From Luteolibacter algae (GTDB taxonomy: Bacteria > Verrucomicrobiota > Verrucomicrobiia > Verrucomicrobiales > Akkermansiaceae), in the NCBI RefSeq assembly GCF_042683045.1, contig NZ_JBHUIT010000008.1:170328-234327 (forward strand): 64,000 nucleotides of DNA. Reading direction: 5' to 3'. Positions 43,309-52,686 of this stretch are shown piece after piece. Positions within the stretch are counted from its first letter, which is position 1. Every line of letters begins with the position of its first letter. The position numbers and the translations under genes are program-made. The notes beneath the pieces are model-generated. The model did no database searches, had not been told where the DNA came from, and saw only the letters and a list, made by a program, of their open reading frames with translations.

Positions 43309-44067
43309 TCAGGGAATGACCTTGGCATTGATCACTTCCTTGGTGAAGCGAACCACAACTTGATAACCGTTGTTGATCTTGGAGGTTCCCAGCATGACCG
43401 TGCCTCCCTGTTCCAAGGGCCACAGGTGACTGGCTAACATCGAGCCTTCTGTCAAAAGGTCAGCTCCGGGGATATTCATATGCTGGTGCGGCTTCCCGTG
43501 AATCTGGCCAATCAGCTCTGCCATCTCTTCCCAGCACGGCTGCAGGACTGTGTCATACTCCGCATCGCTTTTAGTCTCTGTTTGGAGGGTGATTTCGGTT
43601 AGCTCTCCATCGGTAGTCCAATCAAAAAACAAGAAGCAGTATAGACCTCCGACTTTTTGGCGAGTGTGGTAGATACCATTCAAACCTGTCCGGCCCACAA
43701 AAATCCCCTGGACCTTGCTGTCTACCATCTTGCTGGCCATGAGCTTATTGGTAACAGTCTCACGTGTATCGCCAAATTTCAGAGTATCAAAGACGGCGCT
43801 GGCGTCCGGCATCGCTTCACCTTTCCCATTTTCCCCGAGGGGATAGTTCAAATTCAACCAACGTTGATCTTCCGCGTTGAGTTTGGAGATATCAAAGGTC
43901 AGAGGTTCGCTGCTACCTTCGCGCTTGAGGGTGACGGTATTGTTCTGCCGGCTGATGAATTCTGCGGAAAAGCTTTTTGTGCCGTCGGTATTGCTCCAAG
44001 TGCGGGTTACACCGGCATTCAGAGTCATAACAAGCCCTAGGGATAATATTGTCAGTGAACGGAACAT
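43309..44067 (-). CDS. Secreted SHD1-domain protein
   Basis: 252 residues. A signal peptide (MFRSLTILSLGLVMTLNAG) is followed by an SHD1-like small barrel (TRTWSNTDGTKSFSAEFISRQ, VTLKREG, FDISKLNAEDQRWL), common in Planctomycetes and Verrucomicrobia. The remaining 160 residues (KFGDTRETVTNKLMASK, GRTGLNGIYHTRQKVGGLYCFLFFDW) resemble a small alpha/beta domain I cannot name. Convergent with the YfbK-like gene, eight bases apart. Confidence 0.72.
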   Translation of the reverse strand: MFRSLTILSLGLVMTLNAGVTRTWSNTDGTKSFSAEFISRQNNTVTLKREGSSEPLTFDISKLNAEDQRWLNLNYPLGENGKGEAMPDASAVFDTLKFGDTRETVTNKLMASKMVDSKVQGIFVGRTGLNGIYHTRQKVGGLYCFLFFDWTTDGELTEITLQTETKSDAEYDTVLQPCWEEMAELIGQIHGKPHQHMNIPGADLLTEGSMLASHLWPLEQGGTVMLGTSKINNGYQVVVRFTKEVINAKVIP

Positions 44068-44213
44068 AAATTTTTGTAGGATGTGATTTTGACGGAATTT
44101 TCCAGAGCTTATTCAAATCGTGGGGCTTGCAGAGGCCTGCGAAGTGCCTTTCGCTTGAATCGCGGCGTTTCATAGGATAAAAACACCCCAAGAGCGAAGC
44201 TTGATTTTAATAA

Positions 44214-45116
44214 ATGTCTGTTTTTCCAAGAAAATATTTAATACTTGTCCTCGCTATTGGAATGTCGATTCAACTGCCTGTTTCCGCCCAGAGCCAGGGC
44301 AGTGGAGCACCTCGTGTGGTGATCCCCACAGGCAGCCGCTCCTATTCTCCATCCCGTCCGGTTGCCCCGTCTTCGCGGATTCTCTATCCTTGGAAAACCT
44401 ATGTAACCGCTACAATTTTCTGGTGCGGCGAGCAGCCCACCGAGCGAAATCCCACTCCGAACTGCAAGTCATCCTGGGATACAGCATGGGCGGAGAACTT
44501 CGGCGGATATGATGATCCCGATCCGAAAAACCGTATTGCAAATCATACCACGGGTGAATTTCGCCCAAAGAATTTCATACCCAAGTTAAATCCTTTTTAT
44601 ATAGCTCTCCCATACAATGATGTGCAGGGCTGGAGCAAGCATAAGCCGGAAGCCTCCAAGGTTATTCCGTGGTTTAACCGGATGCGCCCAGCACCGGGGA
44701 AAACGGTCTTGAAAGGAAGATGGGTCCAGATTTTTTACAACAATCGTAGTTGCTATGCGCAATGGGAGGATTGTGGTCCGTGGGTGACGGATGATTGGCA
44801 ATACGTGTTTGGAAAGAATAAGCCGAAGGCGACCCAGAACGGAGCTGCGGGGATCGATCTCTCGCCTTCGATCCGGGACTATCTTGGTGTGAAATCCGGC
44901 ACAAAGGTCCACTGGCGTTTTGTCGAAGACGGGCAGGTCCCATACGGCCCTTGGAAGAAATATGGCACGACTGCTCCTGCGCAGGTTGCCAGCTATGGGC
45001 CCAATCCTGCGCCGGTGAAAGACGGCGAGAGCCTGGAAGCCCAGAGAAAATACCTGGAATATCTGAGGAAACTACGGGACGAGCAGTATATGAAGAAGCC
45101 ATTGAGCGAGCTCTGA
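44214..45116 (+). CDS. Secreted RlpA-like/double-psi-barrel protein, unknown role
   Basis: 300 residues with a signal peptide and a Pro/Ser-rich linker (to about residue 55). The core has TYVTATIFWCGEQPTERNPT, NPFYIALPYNDVQGW, RWVQIFYNNRSCYAQWEDCGPWVTDDWQYVFG and AAGIDLSPSIRDYLGV. The order (Cys-containing barrel, AQWEDCGP, DLSP) resembles RlpA/expansin-like double-psi beta-barrels that bind peptidoglycan or sugars. It is a resemblance by eye, not a firm assignment. The C-terminal helix is charged. Monocistronic. Confidence 0.55.
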   Translation: MSVFPRKYLILVLAIGMSIQLPVSAQSQGSGAPRVVIPTGSRSYSPSRPVAPSSRILYPWKTYVTATIFWCGEQPTERNPTPNCKSSWDTAWAENFGGYDDPDPKNRIANHTTGEFRPKNFIPKLNPFYIALPYNDVQGWSKHKPEASKVIPWFNRMRPAPGKTVLKGRWVQIFYNNRSCYAQWEDCGPWVTDDWQYVFGKNKPKATQNGAAGIDLSPSIRDYLGVKSGTKVHWRFVEDGQVPYGPWKKYGTTAPAQVASYGPNPAPVKDGESLEAQRKYLEYLRKLRDEQYMKKPLSEL

Positions 45117-45244
45117 GATCCACCGTTTAGCGACATGGAAGCAACACTGTCCAGATTGGTGCGGCAGTGCGATGGAAAGGGCAAAGCCATCGGCTGCCCG
45201 ATCGCGGATTTTGTTCACGGGACGACGGTAGATTCCGAAAGTGA

Positions 45245-46967
45245 ATGAATATGAACAAAAATTTTGAGAAGAAAGGCTCGGCACCACCCGGGAACTGCTG
45301 TTCTCCGGTAGTGCTGTGGGCGGCATTACCGTTTTTCCGGAAAGGCTGGAAATCGCTGGTCTCCCGGCATTTTGATATGTTCACACTCATCGCGATTGGC
45401 GTCGGCGCCGCCTATGCCTTCAGCGTAATTGCAATGCTTGCCCCGGGGACTTTTCCCGAAAGCATGCGAGAGCGGGGAATGATACCGATCTATTTCGAGG
45501 CGGCGGCGATGATCGTCGTATTGATTTTACTAGGACAAATGATGGAGCTCAGTGCCCGGGAACGGACCGGTGCCGCAATCCGGGCATTGCTTGATTTAGC
45601 TCCAGCGAGTGCCCGCAGTGTTACGGGTGAAGGCGATGAACAAGTCCCATTGGATGAGATCGTGGTGGGGGACAGATCACGTGTAGTTCCGGGTGAAAAG
45701 ATTCCCGTGGACGGTGAGTTGATTGAGGGAAGATCCAGTGTCGAGGAGTCAATGCTGACAGGTGAACCCTTACCGGTTGAGAAAACCAAGGGCGCAAAGG
45801 TCAGTGGTGGGACGGTAAACGGGAACGGCAGCTTTGTGATGATTGCCGAGCGTGTGGGCGATGATCAATGCCGTGGCAGTATTGACCATCGCATGCCCGT
45901 GCGCACTGGGTCTGACGACTCCCATGTCCATCATGGTCGGAGTCGGTAGAGGAGCTCAAGAAGGGGTCTTGATAAAGAATGCCGAGGCTCTCGAACGATT
46001 GGAAAAAATTACCACCTTGGTAGTTGATAAAACCGGAACGTTGACTGAAGGAAAAGCAAAGCTTGTTGAAGTTGCGACAGAGAAGGGTTTTGAAAAGGCC
46101 GAGCTTCTCCGGCTTGCCGCCTCGCTGGAACAGAACAGCGAGCATCCTATTGCCGAGGCTATTGTTCGTGAGGCAATGGAGCGGCGAATACATCTCCAAG
46201 AACCCAAGAATTTCCGGTCGGTCACAGCAGGTGGGGTGATCGGCGAGGTCTCTGGGCGGAAGATTCTGATTGGGAAGGCTGCCTTTCTCCAGAATGAGAA
46301 AATTGAAAATTTGTCACCACTGCTTGAAAAGGCGCAAAACCTACAGAGTCGTGGTAATACGGTGGTTTTAGTAGCTGTGAATGGAGCGCCAGCTGGTCTC
46401 TTGGCTGTTGCCGATCCGGTCAAATCGACTTCTGCGGAAGCAGTCCGGCAGCTGCACGCTCTCGGACTTTCGATTACCATGCTTACAGGAGATAGCCAGT
46501 TTACTGCAGATGTAGTGGCAAAGGAGCTCAGAATCGATACAGTAGAGGCTGGGATGGAGCCATCGGACAAAGCCCGCTATGTCAGAAGTGCCCAGGAGAG
46601 AGGTGAGATCGTGGCCATGGCAGGAGATGACATTAATGACGCTCCCCGCCCTGAGTCAGGCAGATGTAGGAATCGCGATGGGAACGGGGACAGATGTCGC
46701 CATGGAGAGCTCTGGAATCACTCTGGTCCGAGGTGATCTGCGGGGAATTGTAAAAGCAATCAGATTAAGCCGCGCGACAATGAAGAATATCCGGCAAAAC
46801 CTATTTTCTCATTTTTCTACAATGTATTGGAAATTCTTCTTGCCGCAGGATTGTTGTATCCGGTCTTTGGATGGTTACTGAGCCCGATCATAGCGGGAGC
46901 CGCGATGAGTTTGAGTTCGGTCTCAGTGATTGGAAATGCATTGAGACTCAGAAACTCAAAAGTATAG
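45245..46967 (+). pseudogene. Decayed copper-type P1B ATPase
   Basis: Remains of a CopA-like ATPase in several frames. Piece 1 (from 45245) starts at the middle of the membrane domain (PVVLWAALPFF, FDMFTLIAIG, YFEAAAMIVVLILLGQMMELSARERTGAAI), lacks the metal-binding N-terminus, and has SSVEESMLTGEPLPVEK. At about 45855 it fuses out of frame to INAVAVLTIACPCALGLTTP, skipping about 90 residues. Piece 2 carries the phosphorylation site VVDKTGTLTEG and GDDINDAP, then shifts frame again at about 46640; a third shift near 46815 precedes SPIIAGAAMSLSSVSVIGNALRLR. It cannot encode a working pump. Confidence 0.88.
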
Positions 46968-46977
46968 GATCAGACTT

Positions 46978-47018
46978 AAAAAAAGGGCTGTGCGAGTCTT
47001 ACTATATCCGCACAGCCC
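46978..47018 (-). terminator. Rho-independent terminator of purF
   Basis: Perfect 10-bp stem (GGGCTGTGCG with CGCACAGCCC), 14-base loop; on the minus strand it is followed by seven T residues. It lies 28 bases after the purF stop. Confidence 0.9.
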
Positions 47019-47045
47019 ATTTGGAATCAGAATTGGATCTCCATG

Positions 47046-48968
47046 TCAGAGCAGATCATAACTGCGCCCGCCCAAGCCTTCATACCAACGGATGTAAGCT
47101 TGGTTGACCATGGAGTAACCACCGGGAGTTGGATAATTTCCTGTGAAATACCAGTCTCCACAAGGTCCTTTGATGGATGCATGAAGATTCTCAATGGTTT
47201 GATAAATCACCTCTACCTCGCCGCTCCAATCGATGTCTTCCGGGTAAACCATTCGGCTGATTTCGGCTGAAATCTCGTCTGCGCTGAATGCTTCATAGAC
47301 TTGCTGAACGCGGTTTTTTCGCTCGTTGGATGGCTTCTTGAGCTCTTCACGGCATTCCTCGTAAACTCGATCCAGCACATGTTGTCGTCCCGCCCTGCGA
47401 TGGAGAGCGACCGTGGCATTGAATGCGATGAATTTACCAAGCTCCGACATATCGATGCCATAGCAATCGGGATAGCGAATCTGTGGCGCCGTGGAGCAAA
47501 TGACGATCTTCGAGGGTTTTGTGCGGGCAAGGATCTTGAGAATCGATTTCTTGAGAGTGGTGCCGCGGACAATGGAATCGTCCAAAACAACCAGATTGTC
47601 ACCCGGTTTCACCGCCCCGTATGTGATATCGTAAACGTGGGATACGAGTTGATCGCGCCCTTTCTCCTGGGAGATGAAAGTCCGCATCTTGATATCCTTG
47701 TGGGCAATTTTTTCACCACGGGGCCAATTGCGGAGGATCAGGTCATCGACTTTTTCGGCGCTGAGTGTTCCGTCTTTAGCTCCGTCAAGGATCTGCATGC
47801 GGACCTGTTGGCGACGATAGAGCCGCAATCCGTCCATCATGCCGTGGTAGGCGGTTTCCGCAGTATTGGGGATGAAGGAGAATACCGTTTTATCGAAGTT
47901 ATCGCCGATGGATCCGATGACTTGGTCGACAAGCGCCGAGCCCATTGCCTTACGCTCACGGTAGATTGTTGGATCATTACCACGTGAGAAGTAAATTTTT
48001 TCGAACGAACAAGGGGTATACTGCTGCGGTGTGTGGAACTGGGTGTCGCTGATAGTGCCATCCGCCTTGATGGTGATCACAGAGCCGGGATCCAGCGCTC
48101 TGACTTGATCCGCTTCTGCTTCGAAGACCGTCATCAGGGGCACCCGCTCGGATGCGAACGCGATGACCTCATCGGTGATGAGCATATGGCAAGGCCGGAT
48201 TCCGCGGGGATCCCGCATGACAAACATATCTCCGTTGCCGATAGCTCCGCAGATAGCATAGCCACCATCCCAGGGCTCCGCCGACTGGGCGATGAGGCCC
48301 GGGACATCGAGAGCCTCGGAAATGTGATCCGGGATTTCCGCACCCGGGACGCCTTTGTCACGTAGCTCGTGATAGAGATTTGTGTGGGCCTCATCCAGAT
48401 GATAGCCAATCTCCTCAAGAACCGTCTGTGTATCAGTGCCGAAGACCGGGTGCTGACCGCGGTTGATCAGGGCATGATTCAGATCCCCCGTATTGGTCAT
48501 GTTGAAATTACCCATGACCATCAGAGTCCGCGTAGGCCAGTTACTGCGGCGGAGATAGGGGTGGCATGAACCCTCATCAAAATCGCCACTGGTTCCATAA
48601 CGCAGGTGCCCAACCAAAATTTCACCACCGAAATCGAAGTTCTCCTTTACGCTTTCCGGGCTGGTTTTATCCAGCTTGCCCTTGCGATCCATTTTAAAAA
48701 AGGATTTCACCTCTTTCCGGAAAATCTGCGCCAAGGCGTCGGATTCGATTCCACGACGGCGGTGGACGTATGGCTTACCGATCGGCATGTTAAGCTTCAC
48801 ACAGCCAATCCCGGTGCCGTCCTGGCCGCGGTTGTGCTGTTTCTCCATGAGGAGGAAAAGCTTGTTCATACCCCATAGGCAGGTGCCATAGCGGTCATAA
48901 TAGTAAGCGAGAGGCTTGCGGAGGCGGACAGCGGCGATGCCGCATTCGTGGGTAAGGAAGTCGCTCAT
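47046..48968 (-). CDS. purF: Amidophosphoribosyltransferase, long form
   Basis: First committed step of purine synthesis, PRPP plus glutamine to phosphoribosylamine. Class II glutaminase with Cys9 after an eight-residue propeptide (HECGIAAV), then MEKQHNRGQDGTGIG and GHLRYGTSG. PRTase site VVLDDSIVRGTT (PRPP loop) and CSTAPQIRYPDCYGIDMS. At 640 residues it is longer than the common 460-510 form because of inserted and C-terminal segments (about 85-115 and 545-640), as in some Bacteroidetes-like versions. It follows purM by 69 bases on the same strand. Confidence 0.93.
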   Translation of the reverse strand: MSDFLTHECGIAAVRLRKPLAYYYDRYGTCLWGMNKLFLLMEKQHNRGQDGTGIGCVKLNMPIGKPYVHRRRGIESDALAQIFRKEVKSFFKMDRKGKLDKTSPESVKENFDFGGEILVGHLRYGTSGDFDEGSCHPYLRRSNWPTRTLMVMGNFNMTNTGDLNHALINRGQHPVFGTDTQTVLEEIGYHLDEAHTNLYHELRDKGVPGAEIPDHISEALDVPGLIAQSAEPWDGGYAICGAIGNGDMFVMRDPRGIRPCHMLITDEVIAFASERVPLMTVFEAEADQVRALDPGSVITIKADGTISDTQFHTPQQYTPCSFEKIYFSRGNDPTIYRERKAMGSALVDQVIGSIGDNFDKTVFSFIPNTAETAYHGMMDGLRLYRRQQVRMQILDGAKDGTLSAEKVDDLILRNWPRGEKIAHKDIKMRTFISQEKGRDQLVSHVYDITYGAVKPGDNLVVLDDSIVRGTTLKKSILKILARTKPSKIVICSTAPQIRYPDCYGIDMSELGKFIAFNATVALHRRAGRQHVLDRVYEECREELKKPSNERKNRVQQVYEAFSADEISAEISRMVYPEDIDWSGEVEVIYQTIENLHASIKGPCGDWYFTGNYPTPGGYSMVNQAYIRWYEGLGGRSYDLL

Positions 48969-49037
48969 TCGGTTGTCAGAAGACTAAGTCTAAAACGTGA
49001 AACTGCAAGGGGTGGTCTTGAAACGGTCAAACGGAGA

Positions 49038-50033
49038 TCAGGAGGCGACGGTAACCCGCACGCCCTCGGTGGCATTCATTTTGCCCAGAACATGTCCGCC
49101 GGGCCCGGCAGCGAGTGCTTTTTCAACGTCCGCTTCCGCCACGATTGCAACCCAGCCAATCCCCATGTTGAAAGTGTGGAAACGATCTTCCGCATCGACC
49201 TGATCGAGCAGTTTTTCGATTCCGGGAAGGTTCCATTTCGGGATGGTAAGATCCGCACCCATTCCAACGAAGAGGCGCTCGAGGTTCTCCGGGAGTCCAC
49301 CGCCGGTGATGTGCGACATTGCCTTCGGTTTGACACCGGATTTCTTGAGATCATTAACGACATCATCGTAGAGGCGGGTTGGCTCCAGCCATGCGGCGAG
49401 CTCTTCCTCGGTAACAACGCCCGGACCCATTTCCTTAAGTGCGCGACGGACAAGCGACCATCCGTTTGCATGGATGCTGTTTGACTCATAGCCGATGAGC
49501 ACATCGCCGATTTCCAAAGTCGTGGGATCAATCAGATCTTTCTTTTCAGCACAGCCAATGCAAAAGCCGGAAAGCTCAAGAACGTCGGTGGGGACGATAC
49601 CCGGCATCTCCGCAGTTTCGCCACCTGCGAGAATACAGTTACAAGCCTCCAGGTAATCTGCCATGCCACCGATGACACGGGTGATTTTTTCTTCATCAAG
49701 GGCGGCAATGCCGATGTAGTCCAGAAAGAGAAGAGGATCCCCGCCTGTGGTCAAAATATCATTTACCGACATTGCGACGAGGTCTTTGCCGGCAGTCTCC
49801 AGCATGTCTTTTTCCAAAAGGAGCTCAAGCTTGGTCCCAACGCCGTCACAACCCGTCACGATCACGGGTTGGTCGTATTCGCTAAGATCGTAGCATGCGG
49901 CGAAAAGGCCGAAAGCTCCTAGGAGTTTGCGCTGTGTCTGAGTGCGTTTGACGTGACTTTTGATGTCTCCGACGAGTGCCGCGGCTTTACGCGTGTCCAC
50001 TCCTGCCTGCTGATATGTGAGCTTGCCTGCCAT
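49038..50033 (-). CDS. purM: Phosphoribosylformylglycinamidine cyclo-ligase
   Basis: 331 residues; ATP-dependent closure of the imidazole ring to AIR. Motifs: TYQQAGVDTRKAAALVGDIK, VTGCDGVGTKLELLLEKD, AMSVNDILTTGGDPLLFLDYI, LAGGETAEMPG (ATP binding) and HITGGGLPENLERLF. Slightly degenerate at the second motif relative to the common SxDGVGTK. Upstream partner of purF. Confidence 0.95.
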   Translation of the reverse strand: MAGKLTYQQAGVDTRKAAALVGDIKSHVKRTQTQRKLLGAFGLFAACYDLSEYDQPVIVTGCDGVGTKLELLLEKDMLETAGKDLVAMSVNDILTTGGDPLLFLDYIGIAALDEEKITRVIGGMADYLEACNCILAGGETAEMPGIVPTDVLELSGFCIGCAEKKDLIDPTTLEIGDVLIGYESNSIHANGWSLVRRALKEMGPGVVTEEELAAWLEPTRLYDDVVNDLKKSGVKPKAMSHITGGGLPENLERLFVGMGADLTIPKWNLPGIEKLLDQVDAEDRFHTFNMGIGWVAIVAEADVEKALAAGPGGHVLGKMNATEGVRVTVAS

Positions 50034-50143
50034 TGCTGTGCACGCCTTCTAAGCTGGCTGCGGTGATGGGTCACGAAGAAAAGTGATTTTGAGCGCTTTG
50101 AGCGGGATTGACGGACCGATGAAAAGAGGGATATTTCATATTT

Positions 50144-50554
50144 ATGAAAAAACTCTGTCTTGGATTTCTTTGTTGGATGCTGATCGTTCCAGCGTTTGCG
50201 GGTGGCTCCGTGGACAGGGGGCAAATTATAGAGCTCTTGAAGAAGAATGAATCTTTATGGAAATATTTGAGCGCAACGCTCGATTTCGATGCTGCGGGAT
50301 CCGCAGTCCGGCTCGGGAGGCACTGGACTGAAATGGGTGGAGCCAGGGTGGCTCCGTATCAAATCGCGGTAAAGGCGAAGGGTGGAAAAGAGTTTGATCT
50401 ACTTCTGACCGTGAATTGCTCACAGAAATTTCTTAATCAAGACGGTGAAGCGTTGGAAATTGGCGATGGCGGGCCGAGCGAGGCAACAGAGACGGCCGTG
50501 GATGTTATCGAGAAAGTAGAATCTGTGAGTCTGCAGCCGCTGGAAGATCAATGA
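50144..50554 (+). CDS. Small secreted protein, unknown
   Basis: 136 residues. Signal peptide (MKKLCLGFLCWMLIVPAFA), then a compact alpha/beta sequence with no family I recognise. A stem of charged residues near the middle and an acidic C-terminus (VIEKVESVSLQPLEDQ) stand out. Between convergent neighbours, so probably transcribed alone. Confidence 0.6.
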   Translation: MKKLCLGFLCWMLIVPAFAGGSVDRGQIIELLKKNESLWKYLSATLDFDAAGSAVRLGRHWTEMGGARVAPYQIAVKAKGGKEFDLLLTVNCSQKFLNQDGEALEIGDGGPSEATETAVDVIEKVESVSLQPLEDQ

Positions 50555-50561
50555 CCATTTA

Positions 50562-51902
50562 TCAACGGAGCTTTGCCAGGATTCCGGGAGAAAAGCCAAA
50601 CCGATCCAGCAGCAAGATGAGCTGATGGCGGAGAAATGTCTGAAGAATCCCTCCGTTTTCCCATCGCCGGGAAGAAGTCACCATGGAAGCTCTGGAAATC
50701 TGGATTTTTCCGATCTTTGATAGTTTCTTGATCAGATAGAGATCCTCGAGAATCGGTAGATCGGGAAAGCCTCCGAGGTGATTGAATATGGAGCACCGGA
50801 CGAATATTCCCTGGTCTCCGTATGGCGTATGAAAGATACGACATCGCAAGTCTACAAATAGTTCCATGATTGCTGCGATGGCGATTTTCTCTCCGCCTAA
50901 TTGGAAACGGAACGCGCCGGCCGCTACGCCCGGGGTATTCAATATTGATAAAATTTCAGCAGCAAACTCCTTTGGAGGGATGCTGTCCGCATGTAGAAAG
51001 CAAACGAACTCGCTTTGAGCCAACATAGCACCTTGGTTCATTTGCTTCGCCCGGGATTTATCCGTCGAAATCACTTTTGCGCCCGCTCTAATGGCAATTG
51101 CCCGTGTGTTATCGGTGCTGCCACCGTCGGCGACGATAATTTCGTCGATTTGGGGATGCGCGAGCGATTTGATAAGTGGTGCGATGGTTTCTGCCTCGTT
51201 GAAAGTCGGGATAACCACCGAGATGCTAGCGCCTCTTTCCAGGCTTGTTCTCGCATGGAGAAGGTCTTCCGGAAGGTCCACATCGGAAAGCGGATCACTC
51301 AGCGCTGTTTTGATACCCGCGATTTTCGCTGCTCTGAGAGAATTTTCCAATACGGTTCCACTTCCCCACGGGATATCGTGGAAAACGCAGGAATATGGCT
51401 GATTCATCGCGATCAGGCAATATCCGCCATCTTCCGCTGGAACGTAGACGAGATCGTTCTTCGTAAGCAATCGGGCGATTTCCGAGAAAATCTCCTCATC
51501 AATGGAAGGGCAATCCGTGCCAATCAGAATCGCGCATCCGGCGCCTTCTGCAAATGCGTTGCTAATGGCTGTATGCATCCGCCGACCAAGGTCGCCCTCG
51601 CATTGTCCGCGACAGTCCAAGTCCCAATCGCCCAGCCATTCCCGCCCGTCGAATGGTCCTCCTCCTTCGAGTAAAACTGTGAGGTGAGCACCTGCAATCT
51701 GGCAGTAGGCAGAAGCGCGGGCAATCGAGTGACGGGCGAGCCGATCGTGAAATCTTGAAGCACCAGCAGATCCCAGAGCCGGAATCAGGCGCGTTTTATT
51801 GCGACCCTCACGCGGTAAGCGGGTCATGACCAGGACGTGAGCGGCTCTGTCTTTCAAGATTGGGGGATTTTCACTGAAGGTTACCGCCCGTTGAGCGACC
51901 AA
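50562..51902 (-). CDS. Fused arsenosugar-type glycosyltransferase (TIGR04282 + TIGR04283)
   Basis: 446 residues. The N-terminal half (about 20-215) is a CofC/TIGR04282-like transferase (HVLVMTRLPREGRNKTRLIPALG, LIGTDCPSIDEEIF, YVPAEDGGYCLIAM). The C-terminal half (about 225-446) is a GT2/TIGR04283-type transferase (ISVVIPTFNEAETIAPLIKSL, IVADGGSTDNT, FLHADSIPP, YGDQGIFVR). Both families are annotated as rSAM/selenodomain- or arsenosugar-associated glycosyltransferases. They are usually separate adjacent genes; here they are one polypeptide. It overlaps the DUF547 gene by 22 bases. Confidence 0.85.
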   Translation of the reverse strand: MVAQRAVTFSENPPILKDRAAHVLVMTRLPREGRNKTRLIPALGSAGASRFHDRLARHSIARASAYCQIAGAHLTVLLEGGGPFDGREWLGDWDLDCRGQCEGDLGRRMHTAISNAFAEGAGCAILIGTDCPSIDEEIFSEIARLLTKNDLVYVPAEDGGYCLIAMNQPYSCVFHDIPWGSGTVLENSLRAAKIAGIKTALSDPLSDVDLPEDLLHARTSLERGASISVVIPTFNEAETIAPLIKSLAHPQIDEIIVADGGSTDNTRAIAIRAGAKVISTDKSRAKQMNQGAMLAQSEFVCFLHADSIPPKEFAAEILSILNTPGVAAGAFRFQLGGEKIAIAAIMELFVDLRCRIFHTPYGDQGIFVRCSIFNHLGGFPDLPILEDLYLIKKLSKIGKIQISRASMVTSSRRWENGGILQTFLRHQLILLLDRFGFSPGILAKLR

Positions 51903-52615
51903 TCGTAATCCGTGTATTTGATTTTCAAACTCCCTGCTTCGACGGATTTGCGACCGGCACTGGATAGAAACGGAGCGATAAATTTTTCCACCGAACCTGA
52001 TTTCCCGACAAAGTCGCCTTCAAACCAATCAAAAATGGGGGAGAGATATAAAATACCTTTTCCGGAATCGATACGGTTTTTATTGCCATCTGCCAGAAAT
52101 TTCCGGGCTTGTTCATCAAGCTGGGAGTCTAGCTTGGCGGCCTGAAAGGCCTCTCCACGCAGGGCAGGGCACCCGCCGGAAGCACAGTTTACGCCGAAGT
52201 GGATACGTGGATCATCGTAGTTTTTGCGAAGCATCTCATGCTCCACGTGGTCGAGGCTTACGGCTCTGCCGAAAATTTTGACACGCTTCTGTTTCCATGG
52301 GCTGCGGATATCCTTGATGCTTTTTACCGGATAATGGTCGATGACCAGTTTGAGCGTTGCCGCATTATACAAATTGATGAGAAACGCTTTTTGGCGGTCA
52401 TCGTTCCAGCTTTCGAATTCCTTTTCAGTAACCTCCGAAAGCGCAACAAGGTAGGCTCCAAGCTTGCCGGGCGAGGCTTTGAGCTCATGGTAATCAACCT
52501 CCTCGTTTTTGACCCTCTTTTTCAGGACGGCTGTGAAGTCGGAGTGCGTATGGTCGAACGCCGCGCCGAGCCCCGTCAAAGTGATAGCGAAAAATAGGAG
52601 AAGTAGCTTTTTCAT
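51881..52615 (-). CDS. Secreted DUF547 protein
   Basis: 244 residues. Signal peptide (MKKLLLLFFAITLTGLGAA), then DUF547: FLINLYNAATLKLVIDHYPVKSIKDI, RVKIFGRAVSLDHVEHEMLR and RIHFGVNCASGGCPALRGEAF, where the invariant Cys pair and His suggest a papain-like or metal fold. The activity is unknown. DUF547 genes often accompany TIGR04282/TIGR04283 transferases, as here. The start at 52615 begins the signal peptide. Confidence 0.85.
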   Translation of the reverse strand: MKKLLLLFFAITLTGLGAAFDHTHSDFTAVLKKRVKNEEVDYHELKASPGKLGAYLVALSEVTEKEFESWNDDRQKAFLINLYNAATLKLVIDHYPVKSIKDIRSPWKQKRVKIFGRAVSLDHVEHEMLRKNYDDPRIHFGVNCASGGCPALRGEAFQAAKLDSQLDEQARKFLADGNKNRIDSGKGILYLSPIFDWFEGDFVGKSGSVEKFIAPFLSSAGRKSVEAGSLKIKYTDYDWSLNGR

Positions 52616-52686
52616 AGGTCTGAGAGATTTCCAATTCCGGTTAATTCCATTAAATCTCCCGGCGGAAATACTTTTCGAGGCCCCGC

